From a virus, in the IMG/VR virus record IMGVR_UViG_3300004460_000489, positions 1-20,791 of that record: DNA of 20,791 nt. The stretch is one strand, 5' to 3'. Numbering within the stretch: the first letter of the stretch is position 1; the number at the start of each line of letters is the position of its first letter. Below are positions 12,508 through 20,791 of the stretch, one piece after another. The position numbers and the translations under genes are program-made. The notes under the pieces were generated by a model. It saw only the letters and a list, made by a program, of their open reading frames with translations, made no database searches and was not told where the DNA came from.

Positions 12508-13926
12508 TTAATCACCCCTCTGTGTTATCTTTGCTGTTTTGCTACCGCCGACTGTTTCACCAGTAGCAGCACCGACCACACCTCTACCCATGCCTCTCCC
12601 TATGATGAAACCATCGCCTGAAGTTCCGTGTCCTTGGACTTCTGTTATGATTACTGATATGATTTCTATGTCACCAAACAAGGCCATATTTTTCTCAACA
12701 ATTTGTTGTATGGTATCTTCTTGCGCCCCTGTGTTCTTAGTGCCTTGGAGAATGCCCTGTAAGACCCCTTCTACCCCGCTTTCTACGCTAAGGAAAACAA
12801 GGTCAGTTGCGTTTTGAGCCATTCTATGTCTCACTTCAATGAGAATCTTACGCTCACCGTTGTATTCAATCACCATACCGGGTCGCAAATCCCACGCATT
12901 AGGGTGACCAGCGCTTGTTAAATTACCAAGCATGACTGCGTTTGCCTTGAGAATGTTACGACCTATCTCCCTTGCTTGCTCGTTACTACGAACAGTGAAG
13001 TCACCAACTACTTGTGGTTCTTCTAACACATCTCCACTTGTTTGTTTTTCAGAGTTGTTTACTTCGGCAAATGCAGTGTCGTTCACAGCAGTGGGTAACC
13101 CTTCTACAATCACTCTGTTAGAAATGTTCTCAATTGGATTTGATACGGCTGGCCCAGTGCGTGCGTTATGGTCTATGAATCTACTACCTTCTTCAAATTG
13201 GAACGGAACATAAAGAAGATTACCAAATCTGTCAAAGTGAATCACTCTACCATCGTGTCTACTGATAAAGCGCAAAGCGTCTACCAAAGTGATGCCGTGA
13301 AAATCAGCACCGAGGAATGCGTGGCTATGTCTTCTCCTGTCTACCTCTGAGTTACTTGCGCTCATTGGTAAGGCGATATTCACTGATGTCAAAGAGTCAG
13401 CAATATCTCTACTCAAACGAATAGCCAAGTCCGTGGTTCTTAAGCCAGCATCAATTGGGTGTCCTATGTGTCCTTGAGTAGCAGAGAATCCAAGTTTTTC
13501 AAATGACTTTGATTTGGTATTCTTCACAGCGAAAGTAGTCCCTACTCCACTGTTCATCACTGATGACGGGCGAAGCCTTTCGTGTGTAGCGTTTTTAGCA
13601 TACAACAGAACTGGTTTATTCTTATTCGCATCGCTTGTGATTGCCGACCCCATATAAACTACAGAGCCTTGATAGTTACTACCATGGGTTTGAGGTTGCT
13701 TGAGTATCATACTGTCTTGTAACTCAGTAATGTCGTAAGCACGAGAAGTAGCAACACCGTAAGTTGCAGTCTTGCGCTGTTTTACAGTGACCTTGTTTAG
13801 CACATCGCTTTGTGCAGTATACTCACCAAGGTAGAGTGCATTATCTACGAACTTAGGTTTACGAATAGATTTCATAATCACCGGGTTATCAGTGCTGACT
13901 CGTCTGTAACTAAGAAGCGGCATCAT
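12508..13926 (-). CDS. Tail hub / baseplate-like protein, 472 aa
   Basis: Starts at tandem ATGs (13926 or 13923) overlapping the stop of the giant gene. The middle part resembles phage tail-hub/late control D-type proteins: GITLVDALRFISRHDGRVIHFDRFGNLLYVP (~208-238) followed by NRVIVEGLP. QAREIGRNILKANAVMLGN then leads to WDLRPGMVIEYNGERKILIEVRHRMA (~345-370), the 'PG-x-x-v...i-x-V-x-H' element of the hub barrel. The N-terminal ~200 residues are beta-rich, and the C-terminus is a Gly-rich flexible tail (GRGMGRGVVGAATGETVGG). Such a protein would form the centre of the baseplate at the tail tip and connect tube, fibres and cell-wall-contacting parts. The similarity is by pattern only; a structural comparison is needed for certainty. 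Confidence 0.6.
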   Translation of the reverse strand: MMPLLSYRRVSTDNPVIMKSIRKPKFVDNALYLGEYTAQSDVLNKVTVKQRKTATYGVATSRAYDITELQDSMILKQPQTHGSNYQGSVVYMGSAITSDANKNKPVLLYAKNATHERLRPSSVMNSGVGTTFAVKNTKSKSFEKLGFSATQGHIGHPIDAGLRTTDLAIRLSRDIADSLTSVNIALPMSASNSEVDRRRHSHAFLGADFHGITLVDALRFISRHDGRVIHFDRFGNLLYVPFQFEEGSRFIDHNARTGPAVSNPIENISNRVIVEGLPTAVNDTAFAEVNNSEKQTSGDVLEEPQVVGDFTVRSNEQAREIGRNILKANAVMLGNLTSAGHPNAWDLRPGMVIEYNGERKILIEVRHRMAQNATDLVFLSVESGVEGVLQGILQGTKNTGAQEDTIQQIVEKNMALFGDIEIISVIITEVQGHGTSGDGFIIGRGMGRGVVGAATGETVGGSKTAKITQRGD

Positions 13927-16900
13927 GCATCACCACTGTGGTCTGATGTATTAAACGACACATCTTCTTTATGCCCCTTACCGTGAAGCGATTGACTAAA
14001 CCTTGGTTTCACTGTGTAGTCTTTACCTTGACCAGTTCTTCTTGGAGCATCACTTCTGTAATGTTGCAGTGTGTTTTCGCTGATAACCAGTCTCGTTACA
14101 CTTGACTTGAGTGTTGTTTTATCAAACCCAGTAACCTCAGTTCCCGGTAGTTTTGGCCCTTTAGATGTAGGGACTGTATCGCTACTGGACTCAATAAGGT
14201 AAACTGGTTGATATGGTGCTGATGTGTTAGGGTTAGTAGCACGCATGTATGAGCCGCTTGCAGCACGACCACTCGGAGTTTCGTAAGTATATAGTCCGTA
14301 TTTACCACCAGCGGTTGCTGTGTAAGCAGTGCTACCAAACTGTTTACTCCCGCTGTGTAACGCCAGTTGAGGTCTAAACACAGCGATGTGTTGATTGTCA
14401 AGCAAACGAACAGGGCGAACAAGGAACTTAACAGCGTCATCAGTTTTGTTTGTTTGAGCCGAGGTTGGGTTAAGAGTGGTCGTTTGATATGGATTGCTTG
14501 TCTTGTTTGACCCAAGAGTTCCACTCCTACCCCATCCTAAGTCGTTAAACGGATTAGCAAAACTACGACATTCTAAGATGTAGTTACCACCCATGGGTTT
14601 GAAGTTACTCGTATGGCTAAACCGCATAACACCACCATGAGGTTGAGCAGCAAAGGATAGTGATGTTAGGTCGTAATCACCAAGAGTTTGAGAGCCTGAC
14701 TGCATACCACCATGTAGAATCACACGCTGACCTACACCTCTGTTAGTGTGTAGACTGTGCGCCTCTGAGTTGATAGCAACCATGTTACTATCGCTACCAG
14801 TTAGCGACTCAAGCGTTTCTCCATCTATACCAATTCTTGGTGAAGACCGTGAGATAGCATCCTTATGCACCGATACTCCGCTAACTGTCTCTACTTTATC
14901 ACTCACAGTGGCTTCGGGCTTCAACAAACCGTCTTCGTCAATTTCTAATCGGCTACTGATACCTCTAACAATTTCAGTAGGTTGGAGTGCGTCGTCTCTT
15001 GGGCGTATCAAACCTTCACCAAATGTAGGCTCTGCCGTGTTACCTGAAAGCACTACACCTGCATTTTCGTATACAGCGCTTAGTTCAACAAGAATGTCTT
15101 CATTAAATTGAGTAGGGTATCTCACACCACGACCATTACCCATATCACCCACACGCAAAGCATTGGTAGGAGCAAACACATCTACAAGTAAACTGCCTTT
15201 GTTGTTGTTACCAGTGTTTTTACGACCACCGAATCTTGGTATCGTAGCGGTAGGAGAAGTCAAAACATCACCCGTTGATGTATCTGAGTCAGCAGCGATA
15301 CCTTTTAGATTAAAGATAGGTTTGTTATTATTCCATATTCGTGCGTATGGAGTTCTACTGTTGGTTCTGTCATATTCATAGACATCCCCAGCATCCCAAG
15401 AAGGGTTGATACCAAAACTGCGAACAGGCATACGCCTAACATCTTCACCACGAGTGTTACCCCACCAGTCCACGAGGTAATACGAAACTGCATCTTTGTA
15501 ATCACTTAGACCCTTACCAGCAGAGTCTCCCCACCAGTCTCTGATGACAGTAGAAGCGTTACGAATAGTGCGTATAGCACATCCAAATCCTCTTGTCATT
15601 CTTCGCCCATCGCTGTAACGAACTTGATTCTCGTATTTGTCTGCGTTTAGCATACCAGCAGCGGTAGTATGACGCTCAAGAATACCAACATAGGTTGTGG
15701 GTAATTCCTTTGTGCCTTGTCCCGGCTGCGCCCCAGCGTAAATCCAATTTTGTGATTCGTATTCTACAAGAGGCCCAGCCTTGTAACCAACTGCGAAGTC
15801 GCTCGCCCCATTATGAGTAGCATGTTCTTGGTATGCTCGCATACCATAGTGACCCCATTGAGGTCTGTTCCACGGTTGTCTTAGACCGAAACGATAACCG
15901 AATGGATATGGTCTTGTAGAACTTAAAGCAGCAGTCCCTATCCCACCTGATGCTGCATAATTAGCAGGGGTGCTATCGTCATCGGAATCAACCCATTGAG
16001 TAGCACCAGCGTGAGCGTAACTCTGTGGTAAATGCCACGCTGCCGATGTCATAGCATACCCATCTAAACGGCTTACCAAAGGCCCACCACGACTACCGCA
16101 AGGCCAAAAGTTAGTGAGCATGGCGCTTGTCCCGCCTTGTGCTGAAAAGTTACTCATAGCATGGATATTAGCAGCAGTGTCAATGATACCTTTACCTCGG
16201 ACATACACCTTGTTAGTAGCAGCACCAACAGGTATGTTCGTCTCAAGTATTTTTGTGAATAGTGTTATTGTGTTTGTTGAAACAATGTTTACTTTACCAA
16301 GAACTCGGCCTTCGCTGTAGATAATCTCACCTTGAGCAACACCAGTAACTGTCTGAGACATTGTTATCACTGTAGGAGTAGCACCGTTGTGACTCGCTAT
16401 GTAACCCGGTAATGGTTCAGGGGGGACAGGTGTTTTCATCTTCAAAGCAAACGGCCCATGACTCGCTGCGTAGTTTACTTCGTGGTAGTGAATTGTTTCA
16501 AAATGTTGAGGCATACTGTTGTATGCTGCTTTGTTTACTGCTCTGTCAGCGGTGTGATTTACATTATCAGTAATCCATGTTCTACTCGCATCGGAATAGA
16601 AAGTATGTGGTCTACCCAAATTAGGACTCCAAGCACATAGGTATGCATCGCCTAAGAACAGGCTGTTAGTGTCTCGTGTTCCGGGTAGAGTCTGTCCAAG
16701 ATTCTTAGTCAAGATACTCTCGCTGTCTTTGTTGAATAAGTCGCTCATTGGTTTTGTAGAGTATGGTTTGGACAAAGTGAGTTTTGTCCCGTCAGGAATA
16801 GTGGCGTTTGCTGGGAGATGGAAAATATCAGGCTCATTCATAGTTGCCGAACTATGAGTCAAACCTTGCCGGGCTGTGTAACTAAACGATACAGTTTCCC

Positions 16901-19900
16901 CCGATGCATCGTCAATATACTGTAGTTTTTGATTGTAATACGGTATTTCAGGGAACAGTGAAGCATCATCAACTTGTATAGCATTTGTAGAAGAGTGTGT
17001 CCCTACAACTTTACAAGTCGGGGTTAGGCTAACATTCTCCATAATCTTAGAGTAGATGTCGGGGTAGATGCTTGGGTAGCCAGCGAGAGTAAGTTGAGCA
17101 GCGACTGCTCCATAACTTGCTCGGCAAAACTCGTAGTAATTATCAATACGATACAGAGCGAGATGTCTAAATCCTACAGAACTTGGTTCATTCGGTGTGT
17201 CTTTGTGCATAATACTCCACCAAGGAATGCTTGTAGTATGCCCCGGTGTAGCGTCTTTGAATGTAATTTCAGATGTAGTAGGATGGTATGGGTGACCTCT
17301 ACGAGTAAACGAAGGACTTTCACTACCCTGAACCCCAAGTGGATTATAAAGCAGCATCGGTGGGACATTGGTGAACTGGCTACCGTGGTCAGGCTCGTGG
17401 TCAAGAATCACTTCGTTGAGGAATATCTCACAACCCCTTACATCAGCAATTGTTGCTTCTGCTAAGACGAGTGTTACTGCTCCTACATTTGCAGCATTTG
17501 TTAGTGATGCGTGTCGTTCTTCGTCATATTTTATACCCACGACGAGATTGACTTGCTGAGCAGTAAGAGCAGAGACATTGTTTGCGGGAGTAGAATCCGG
17601 TAGAGTAGTTACTGAAGAGTTATTCAAATGGAAACCAGCGACTTGATGAGGGCGAAGGTTTGGTTGAATAACAATTTGATATGCTCCTACTTCGGCAGGG
17701 TCGGGGAAATGATTAGTCTGAGTGTAGTTAGCAGCGGCCTCAAGGACAATGGAATGACCACCAGCCTTGTTTATGCCCCCAGCATCACCTTTTGATGCGA
17801 GTATACCGTAACCATCATACTTGATTTTAGTCTCAAACATCAGAGTAAATCCTCCACCGTGAATATCACTTGGCCCTGATGGGTTAGCAGTTAGCGAACC
17901 AACTCTCAATGATGGGTTAAGAGGGAAAATACGCTTAGTTACAGCGGAACTAACTGTTGTTTGATTGTTCGTTGTCCCGTCTACTTCTTCAAGATGAGTA
18001 GCCAGTGTCGTATAATCTTCATCACGCAACTTAGCAAGTTTGTCAGAGTTACTCCTTTCGTAAAGCCCTTGATACGAAGGGTGCGCCCAATGACCCGGCA
18101 TCATAGGCATAGTAGCATTGACGAAGTGATGACCCATACGAGGTATAGGCATAGGAGTGAGTTGTGGTCTACTGTATCTTGAGTGAATAGTCGTTTGTGA
18201 ATCACCAGTAAAGTATTCTGTGTGAGCCATATCAGGACTGTTACCACTCACTTCAGCGTGGTCACGCAAACGGCGTGCTGCAAATATGCGAGTGCTACCA
18301 GCAGGGACATAGTATGATGGAGTGATGGTGAGAGTAGTGTTAGCATTGTCGGCAAGGAATTGAGCAGTGTCAATATCCCCAACTACTCCAGTAAATGTAG
18401 CGCCGACAATATCAAGATATGAAACGACAACGCTTTCACCTGCTGGGTTTGCTATACGGAGGAATCTACGACGCTTACCACTACCCTCATCAAGAACTTC
18501 TTGAGTCCCAAACCCAGCATCAAATATACACGCAGTAGGCGTAGGGGATGCAGCATCATCTCTAAGGACAATTGTAGTATTAGCAGTCAAAGTTGTGCCT
18601 ACTAAACTACTGAATGTGTAAGGTTGATTGACTACACCAGCGGCGTGAGTGTAAGTCGTAGGGAACTTCTCTGTGTGAGTGTGACCCATCTTAGTAATAT
18701 GAAAATACAACGCCCTGTCTTGTTGCTCGTATGAACTACGAAGTGTGTTGTTAGCAGTTCCTTCTACCCAACCGTCACGAGTAGAATCAGGGAATGATTC
18801 TCCTTGAGATATGTGCTCCCATCCAACTTCGTTCATTGTTGGCCCTTTTCTTGGCCCTTTTATCACATTGTCAAAGAGGTGACCGAGGTGTGTTGCACCC
18901 AAGTCGGGGTGAATCATACCACCGTCTCCTATGGTTTCGTTTTGATAGGCTTGAATAGAGTCAAATCCACTGCGAATCAATATGTTACCGGGGATGCTAT
19001 CGGGGTCAGGTAGTTGAATCTCAAGGTTAGGCCCAAATCCGCTGTTTGCTGGTGTTGGTTGTAGACCACTTGCTGAACGCTTTGATGCTGGTCTATATGC
19101 TCGTATGACAACACCTAACGGTGAGCCACCTTCTAAAGTATGGATTTGCCCTGTGTCATCTACTACTGTGATGTCTTCAAACTGAATGTCTTCGTTAGGA
19201 ATCTCTAACACACCATGCAAGGCGATAGGATGCTCTTTTGCTAACTGAGGATGAGCAATCTCTTGAGCCTGTAGAATAGGCATCATAGCGGAGTTTGTTG
19301 TTTCAAAAGAGAACCTGACATTCCCATAGAGTTTCTCACCCATTGTGTGGGCGTTATCACCTACTACACGAGTTACCCACGGCACTGCGCCTAAACCACG
19401 AGCGTTAGACGCAGGTAAAGTGAGACTACCACCATCCATTCTTTTCCAAACTACATGTTCGGTGCTGAAGTTTTTGTGAGGACTACGCTTCAATACATCG
19501 TAAGCATTGACATCACCAGCCCAAAATATCTGCGACTGCGTATCGTTAGTAGTCATAGTTCCACTTGGATTCGGGCTACTTGTAATAAAATCAGTAGAAA
19601 GGTTACGCTTACCTATGTCTGATTCGTGATTTACAATTCCTACATTTTTATCAATGTCAAAGAACAAGTCACCTATCTCAGCACGACATGGCTCAGCGTT
19701 AGACAAAGCCGTATCTGCTGAAATTGAGCCGTGTAATTGTATTTGAGCATTGAAAGGAGCAGCATCTAATCCTCCATCTGCTGCATAATTAGCCACAGTA
19801 GGGAGAGATGTATTATCAACAATCAAAGCCTCAATGTTTGGCCCTGCGTTTGCTGGTGCGATAAAGCGGTCTTGATTGTGAAATCTTTCATCCCACTGTG

Positions 19901-20791
19901 TTGTTCCTCCAGCGAGAAGATAGTCACCAGTAGTCGTGTATGAGTTTCTATCCTTTCTTGCTATCAGGCTAAGTTCGCCTTCATGTGCTACCACTAATAG
20001 AGAACGGGCGTATGTTCCTTGTGGGTTTACAAGTTCTTTCTGTAACTCAGGTGTATTCCTCATTGTTGGTGGATTGTTATACTGAGCACCATCAGCCCAT
20101 CCTACAACATAAGTTCCGAATGCAACTGAATCGTCAGCACCCCAAGAAGGATTGTCTGACTCCCCATCATCAGCGCTTGGAAAATTAGTAAGACTGCGAC
20201 CCGGAATATCCGTAGGAGGCATACTCTCAGGAGAGTTTGGTAACGGTGTAATATGTGGTAAGTGAGAAAGAATAGTAGCACAGGATGACGACCCACCGTA
20301 AGGAGAGAAACCTAACATTGAGTGCCATGCACCAAGCCCTGCACTGAAACTTGTAGTTCCACCTCCAGTCACTTGTAAAGAATTAAGATGTGAATAACGC
20401 TCACCATGCCATCCTACAACACCTACTGGTTTTGTTCTGTCTATAGCGTCAGCGAGTCCACTGAAGTGAGGTGCTCCTATACCCTTAGTTGAAAATCTGT
20501 TACCACCTGAGTTATCTACGAAAATAGTAGGTGCTTTACTCCAAATCCATACTTCGCTGTTCAAAGAAGGAGCAGGGTGTGGTAGGGTTACACCTGCGAT
20601 GTTTGAACCACCACCAGCATTTAAGGCAGCACTGTTTAATGCGTATGTTCTCCAAGTCTCTCCACTTTCAAACGCCTTTAATCCAGTATTTTTATTGTTA
20701 GCAAGGTAAAATCTTGCATACAAATCATCACCGTTGGCGTAGAAAACACGACTGTGATAAGGACTCCATGCTGATGATTTAACAGCAGCAT
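13923..20791 (-). CDS. Giant virion protein (>=2288 aa, 5' end beyond right edge), tail-tip/fibre-like
   Basis: The frame is open through the right edge: upstream of the TTG at 20723 it continues for 22 more codons (AAVKSSAWSPYHSRVFYANG...), so this is a 5'-truncated CDS. The visible protein is extracellular-looking, rich in Ser, Thr, Asn, Gly, His and Pro and poor in Cys, with no membrane segment or coiled coil. A LamG/concanavalin-like lectin segment lies at about 17380-17850 (FTLMFETKIKYDGYGILASKG...HSIVLEAA, later VNLVVGIKYDEERHASLTN). A phage 'VDDASLFP' beta module lies near 16930-16980. The motif NYAAxGG occurs twice (near 19790 and 15950). A likely role is a tail-tip or side-fibre component that binds host surface glycans. 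It is the most upstream visible gene of the late operon and overlaps the hub-like gene by 4 bp. Confidence 0.75.
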   Translation of the reverse strand, partial: AAVKSSAWSPYHSRVFYANGDDLYARFYLANNKNTGLKAFESGETWRTYALNSAALNAGGGSNIAGVTLPHPAPSLNSEVWIWSKAPTIFVDNSGGNRFSTKGIGAPHFSGLADAIDRTKPVGVVGWHGERYSHLNSLQVTGGGTTSFSAGLGAWHSMLGFSPYGGSSSCATILSHLPHITPLPNSPESMPPTDIPGRSLTNFPSADDGESDNPSWGADDSVAFGTYVVGWADGAQYNNPPTMRNTPELQKELVNPQGTYARSLLVVAHEGELSLIARKDRNSYTTTGDYLLAGGTTQWDERFHNQDRFIAPANAGPNIEALIVDNTSLPTVANYAADGGLDAAPFNAQIQLHGSISADTALSNAEPCRAEIGDLFFDIDKNVGIVNHESDIGKRNLSTDFITSSPNPSGTMTTNDTQSQIFWAGDVNAYDVLKRSPHKNFSTEHVVWKRMDGGSLTLPASNARGLGAVPWVTRVVGDNAHTMGEKLYGNVRFSFETTNSAMMPILQAQEIAHPQLAKEHPIALHGVLEIPNEDIQFEDITVVDDTGQIHTLEGGSPLGVVIRAYRPASKRSASGLQPTPANSGFGPNLEIQLPDPDSIPGNILIRSGFDSIQAYQNETIGDGGMIHPDLGATHLGHLFDNVIKGPRKGPTMNEVGWEHISQGESFPDSTRDGWVEGTANNTLRSSYEQQDRALYFHITKMGHTHTEKFPTTYTHAAGVVNQPYTFSSLVGTTLTANTTIVLRDDAASPTPTACIFDAGFGTQEVLDEGSGKRRRFLRIANPAGESVVVSYLDIVGATFTGVVGDIDTAQFLADNANTTLTITPSYYVPAGSTRIFAARRLRDHAEVSGNSPDMAHTEYFTGDSQTTIHSRYSRPQLTPMPIPRMGHHFVNATMPMMPGHWAHPSYQGLYERSNSDKLAKLRDEDYTTLATHLEEVDGTTNNQTTVSSAVTKRIFPLNPSLRVGSLTANPSGPSDIHGGGFTLMFETKIKYDGYGILASKGDAGGINKAGGHSIVLEAAANYTQTNHFPDPAEVGAYQIVIQPNLRPHQVAGFHLNNSSVTTLPDSTPANNVSALTAQQVNLVVGIKYDEERHASLTNAANVGAVTLVLAEATIADVRGCEIFLNEVILDHEPDHGSQFTNVPPMLLYNPLGVQGSESPSFTRRGHPYHPTTSEITFKDATPGHTTSIPWWSIMHKDTPNEPSSVGFRHLALYRIDNYYEFCRASYGAVAAQLTLAGYPSIYPDIYSKIMENVSLTPTCKVVGTHSSTNAIQVDDASLFPEIPYYNQKLQYIDDASGETVSFSYTARQGLTHSSATMNEPDIFHLPANATIPDGTKLTLSKPYSTKPMSDLFNKDSESILTKNLGQTLPGTRDTNSLFLGDAYLCAWSPNLGRPHTFYSDASRTWITDNVNHTADRAVNKAAYNSMPQHFETIHYHEVNYAASHGPFALKMKTPVPPEPLPGYIASHNGATPTVITMSQTVTGVAQGEIIYSEGRVLGKVNIVSTNTITLFTKILETNIPVGAATNKVYVRGKGIIDTAANIHAMSNFSAQGGTSAMLTNFWPCGSRGGPLVSRLDGYAMTSAAWHLPQSYAHAGATQWVDSDDDSTPANYAASGGIGTAALSSTRPYPFGYRFGLRQPWNRPQWGHYGMRAYQEHATHNGASDFAVGYKAGPLVEYESQNWIYAGAQPGQGTKELPTTYVGILERHTTAAGMLNADKYENQVRYSDGRRMTRGFGCAIRTIRNASTVIRDWWGDSAGKGLSDYKDAVSYYLVDWWGNTRGEDVRRMPVRSFGINPSWDAGDVYEYDRTNSRTPYARIWNNNKPIFNLKGIAADSDTSTGDVLTSPTATIPRFGGRKNTGNNNKGSLLVDVFAPTNALRVGDMGNGRGVRYPTQFNEDILVELSAVYENAGVVLSGNTAEPTFGEGLIRPRDDALQPTEIVRGISSRLEIDEDGLLKPEATVSDKVETVSGVSVHKDAISRSSPRIGIDGETLESLTGSDSNMVAINSEAHSLHTNRGVGQRVILHGGMQSGSQTLGDYDLTSLSFAAQPHGGVMRFSHTSNFKPMGGNYILECRSFANPFNDLGWGRSGTLGSNKTSNPYQTTTLNPTSAQTNKTDDAVKFLVRPVRLLDNQHIAVFRPQLALHSGSKQFGSTAYTATAGGKYGLYTYETPSGRAASGSYMRATNPNTSAPYQPVYLIESSSDTVPTSKGPKLPGTEVTGFDKTTLKSSVTRLVISENTLQHYRSDAPRRTGQGKDYTVKPRFSQSLHGKGHKEDVSFNTSDHSGDA

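Noticed and set aside
14096-14524. 142-aa minus-strand ORF in another frame of the giant gene
   Set aside because: It is fully contained in the giant ORF, with no ribosome binding site or domain.
20721-20723. TTG as the start of the giant protein
   Set aside because: The frame stays open for 22 more codons to the window edge with the same composition, so the true start lies outside.
1-20791. CRISPR array, tRNA genes, insertion sequences, integrase or attachment sites
   Set aside because: I looked for regularly spaced repeats, tRNA-like cloverleaf arms, transposase or integrase motifs and terminal inverted repeats, and saw none. The Cas4-like gene alone is not evidence of a CRISPR system.

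Overview
The window looks like part of the genome of a tailed double-stranded DNA virus of a marine archaeon, most likely a magrovirus-type virus of Marine Group II Euryarchaeota. The reasons are: (i) a replication module with archaeal/eukaryotic-type proteins (C-terminus of a family B DNA polymerase, an archaeal-type primase, an XPF/ERCC4-type nuclease, a Cas4-like nuclease); (ii) a virus-encoded group II chaperonin (thermosome subunit); (iii) an archaeal TATA-like promoter in the only sizeable non-coding gap; and (iv) a block of very large tail, baseplate and fibre-type proteins. The lineage is inferred from gene content; no database search was possible.

Plus strand, 1-4285: a tightly packed replication/repair operon. 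In order it holds the 3' end of polB (cut by the left edge), a small protein with two PCNA-binding (PIP-like) repeats, a DUF1599/MazG-like NTP-metabolism protein, a Cas4-like Fe-S PD-(D/E)XK nuclease, an unrecognised 105-aa protein, a single-chain primase that joins a PriS-like catalytic domain to a PriL-like Fe-S domain, a winged-helix protein, and an ERCC4 nuclease with helix-hairpin-helix motifs. Genes overlap or abut, and several carry GAGGTGA-type ribosome binding sites.

4286-4517: the only long non-coding stretch (232 bp). It holds inverted and direct TGTCC/GGACA repeats, a 7-bp stem-loop, and a TATA box about 30 bp before the next start codon. It is a promoter and a candidate replication origin or operator.

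Plus strand, 4518-9011: a second operon with a P-loop ATPase (candidate replicative helicase), a 54-aa zinc-finger protein, a 27-aa mini-ORF, a stand-alone DEDDy 3'-5' exonuclease, the thermosome, a small PD-(D/E)XK protein and a zinc-ribbon protein.

Minus strand, 20791 down to 8992: the virion module, convergent with the early genes. Transcription order is a giant structural protein of at least 2288 aa (its N-terminus lies beyond the right edge), a tail-hub/baseplate-like protein, a 114-aa adaptor-like protein, a 775-aa tail fibre, a 240-aa glycine-linker fibre-like protein, and a previously uncalled 35-aa membrane protein whose 3' end overlaps the last plus-strand gene. Replication genes on one strand and virion genes on the other, meeting at about 9.0 kb, fits early and late transcription modules. 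The chaperonin lies in the early module and may fold the large virion proteins or replication enzymes.
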